Source of the DNA: Cellulosilyticum lentocellum DSM 5427
GTDB lineage: Bacteria; Bacillota; Clostridia; Lachnospirales; Cellulosilyticaceae
Direction of reading: 5' to 3'
NCBI RefSeq assembly: GCF_000178835.2
Contig: NC_015275.1
Coordinates: forward strand, 3,431,001 to 3,495,000
DNA length: 64,000 bases
The position numbers were made by a program, and so were the translations under genes. Shown here one piece after another: positions 63,999 to 64,000 of the stretch (its first letter is position 1; every line of letters begins with the position of its first letter). Below the pieces are notes generated by a model. That model made no database searches and was not told the origin of the DNA. It worked only from the letters and a program-made list of their open reading frames with translations.

Positions 63999-64000
63999 AG

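Overview
The window is a chromosomal segment of a low-GC anaerobic Clostridium-type Firmicute. The evidence is AT-rich host DNA, rubrerythrin and rubredoxin-type proteins, a membrane pyrophosphatase, a split purine-synthesis step (PurO plus a stand-alone AICAR transformylase), ZTP and guanine-class riboswitches, and many tight gene pairs ending in strong hairpin terminators. My best guess is Lachnospirales, possibly near Cellulosilyticum. That is an inference from gene content, not a search result.

Layout. 1-3.8 kb is the right end of an integrated mobilizable or conjugative element of visibly higher GC: a possible oriT leader, MobC, a MOBP-type relaxase, a TnpW-like small protein and a large serine recombinase. 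3.9-11.6 kb is host backbone: K+-dependent membrane pyrophosphatase, a CcdA-thioredoxin fusion, an HxlR regulator, a thioesterase, peptidase T and a CarD-like regulator. 11.7-13.1 kb holds a decayed chemoreceptor followed by two unusual non-coding elements. 13.1-20.8 kb carries a HelD-like helicase, a CE2-like esterase, rubrerythrin, a mini kinase-like protein, a MATE exporter and a LacI regulator. 21-25.4 kb is a run of secreted or lipid-anchored proteins. 25.4-32.7 kb is one long leftward cluster: ABC-2 exporter, histidine kinase, response regulator, TPR-LuxR regulator, methyltransferase and PEBP lipoprotein. 33.3-35 kb is an exported erythromycin-esterase homologue with a membrane-anchored partner.

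35.4-37.2 kb has MerR, iron-sulfur flavoprotein and cupin genes plus gene debris. 37.4-41.9 kb holds two large proteins of unknown family in tandem. 42.1-48 kb contains a 41-residue gene, a phosphodiesterase, a GNAT, a secreted stalk-domain protein, the esterase/acyltransferase/DUF6320 trio and a ProX-like deacylase. 48.2-50.5 kb is the ZTP-riboswitch-controlled pair making IMP. 50.6-55.8 kb is a siderophore ABC importer with an MFS protein behind a Fur-box-like site. 56-64 kb has HAD phosphatase, rubredoxin-like, guanine-riboswitch-controlled purine permease plus xpt, a second purine permease, an iron alcohol dehydrogenase and an edge-truncated papain-like gene.

The most interesting unexplained signals are non-coding. 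One is a structured RNA of about 250 nt present twice (12527-12779 and 32916-33174), with a conserved long-range stem, a pseudoknot and its own terminator. The other is a giant imperfect palindrome present twice (12853-13111 and 35089-35310) whose stems show compensatory changes. The 37.4-41.9 kb protein pair is the strongest protein-level unknown.
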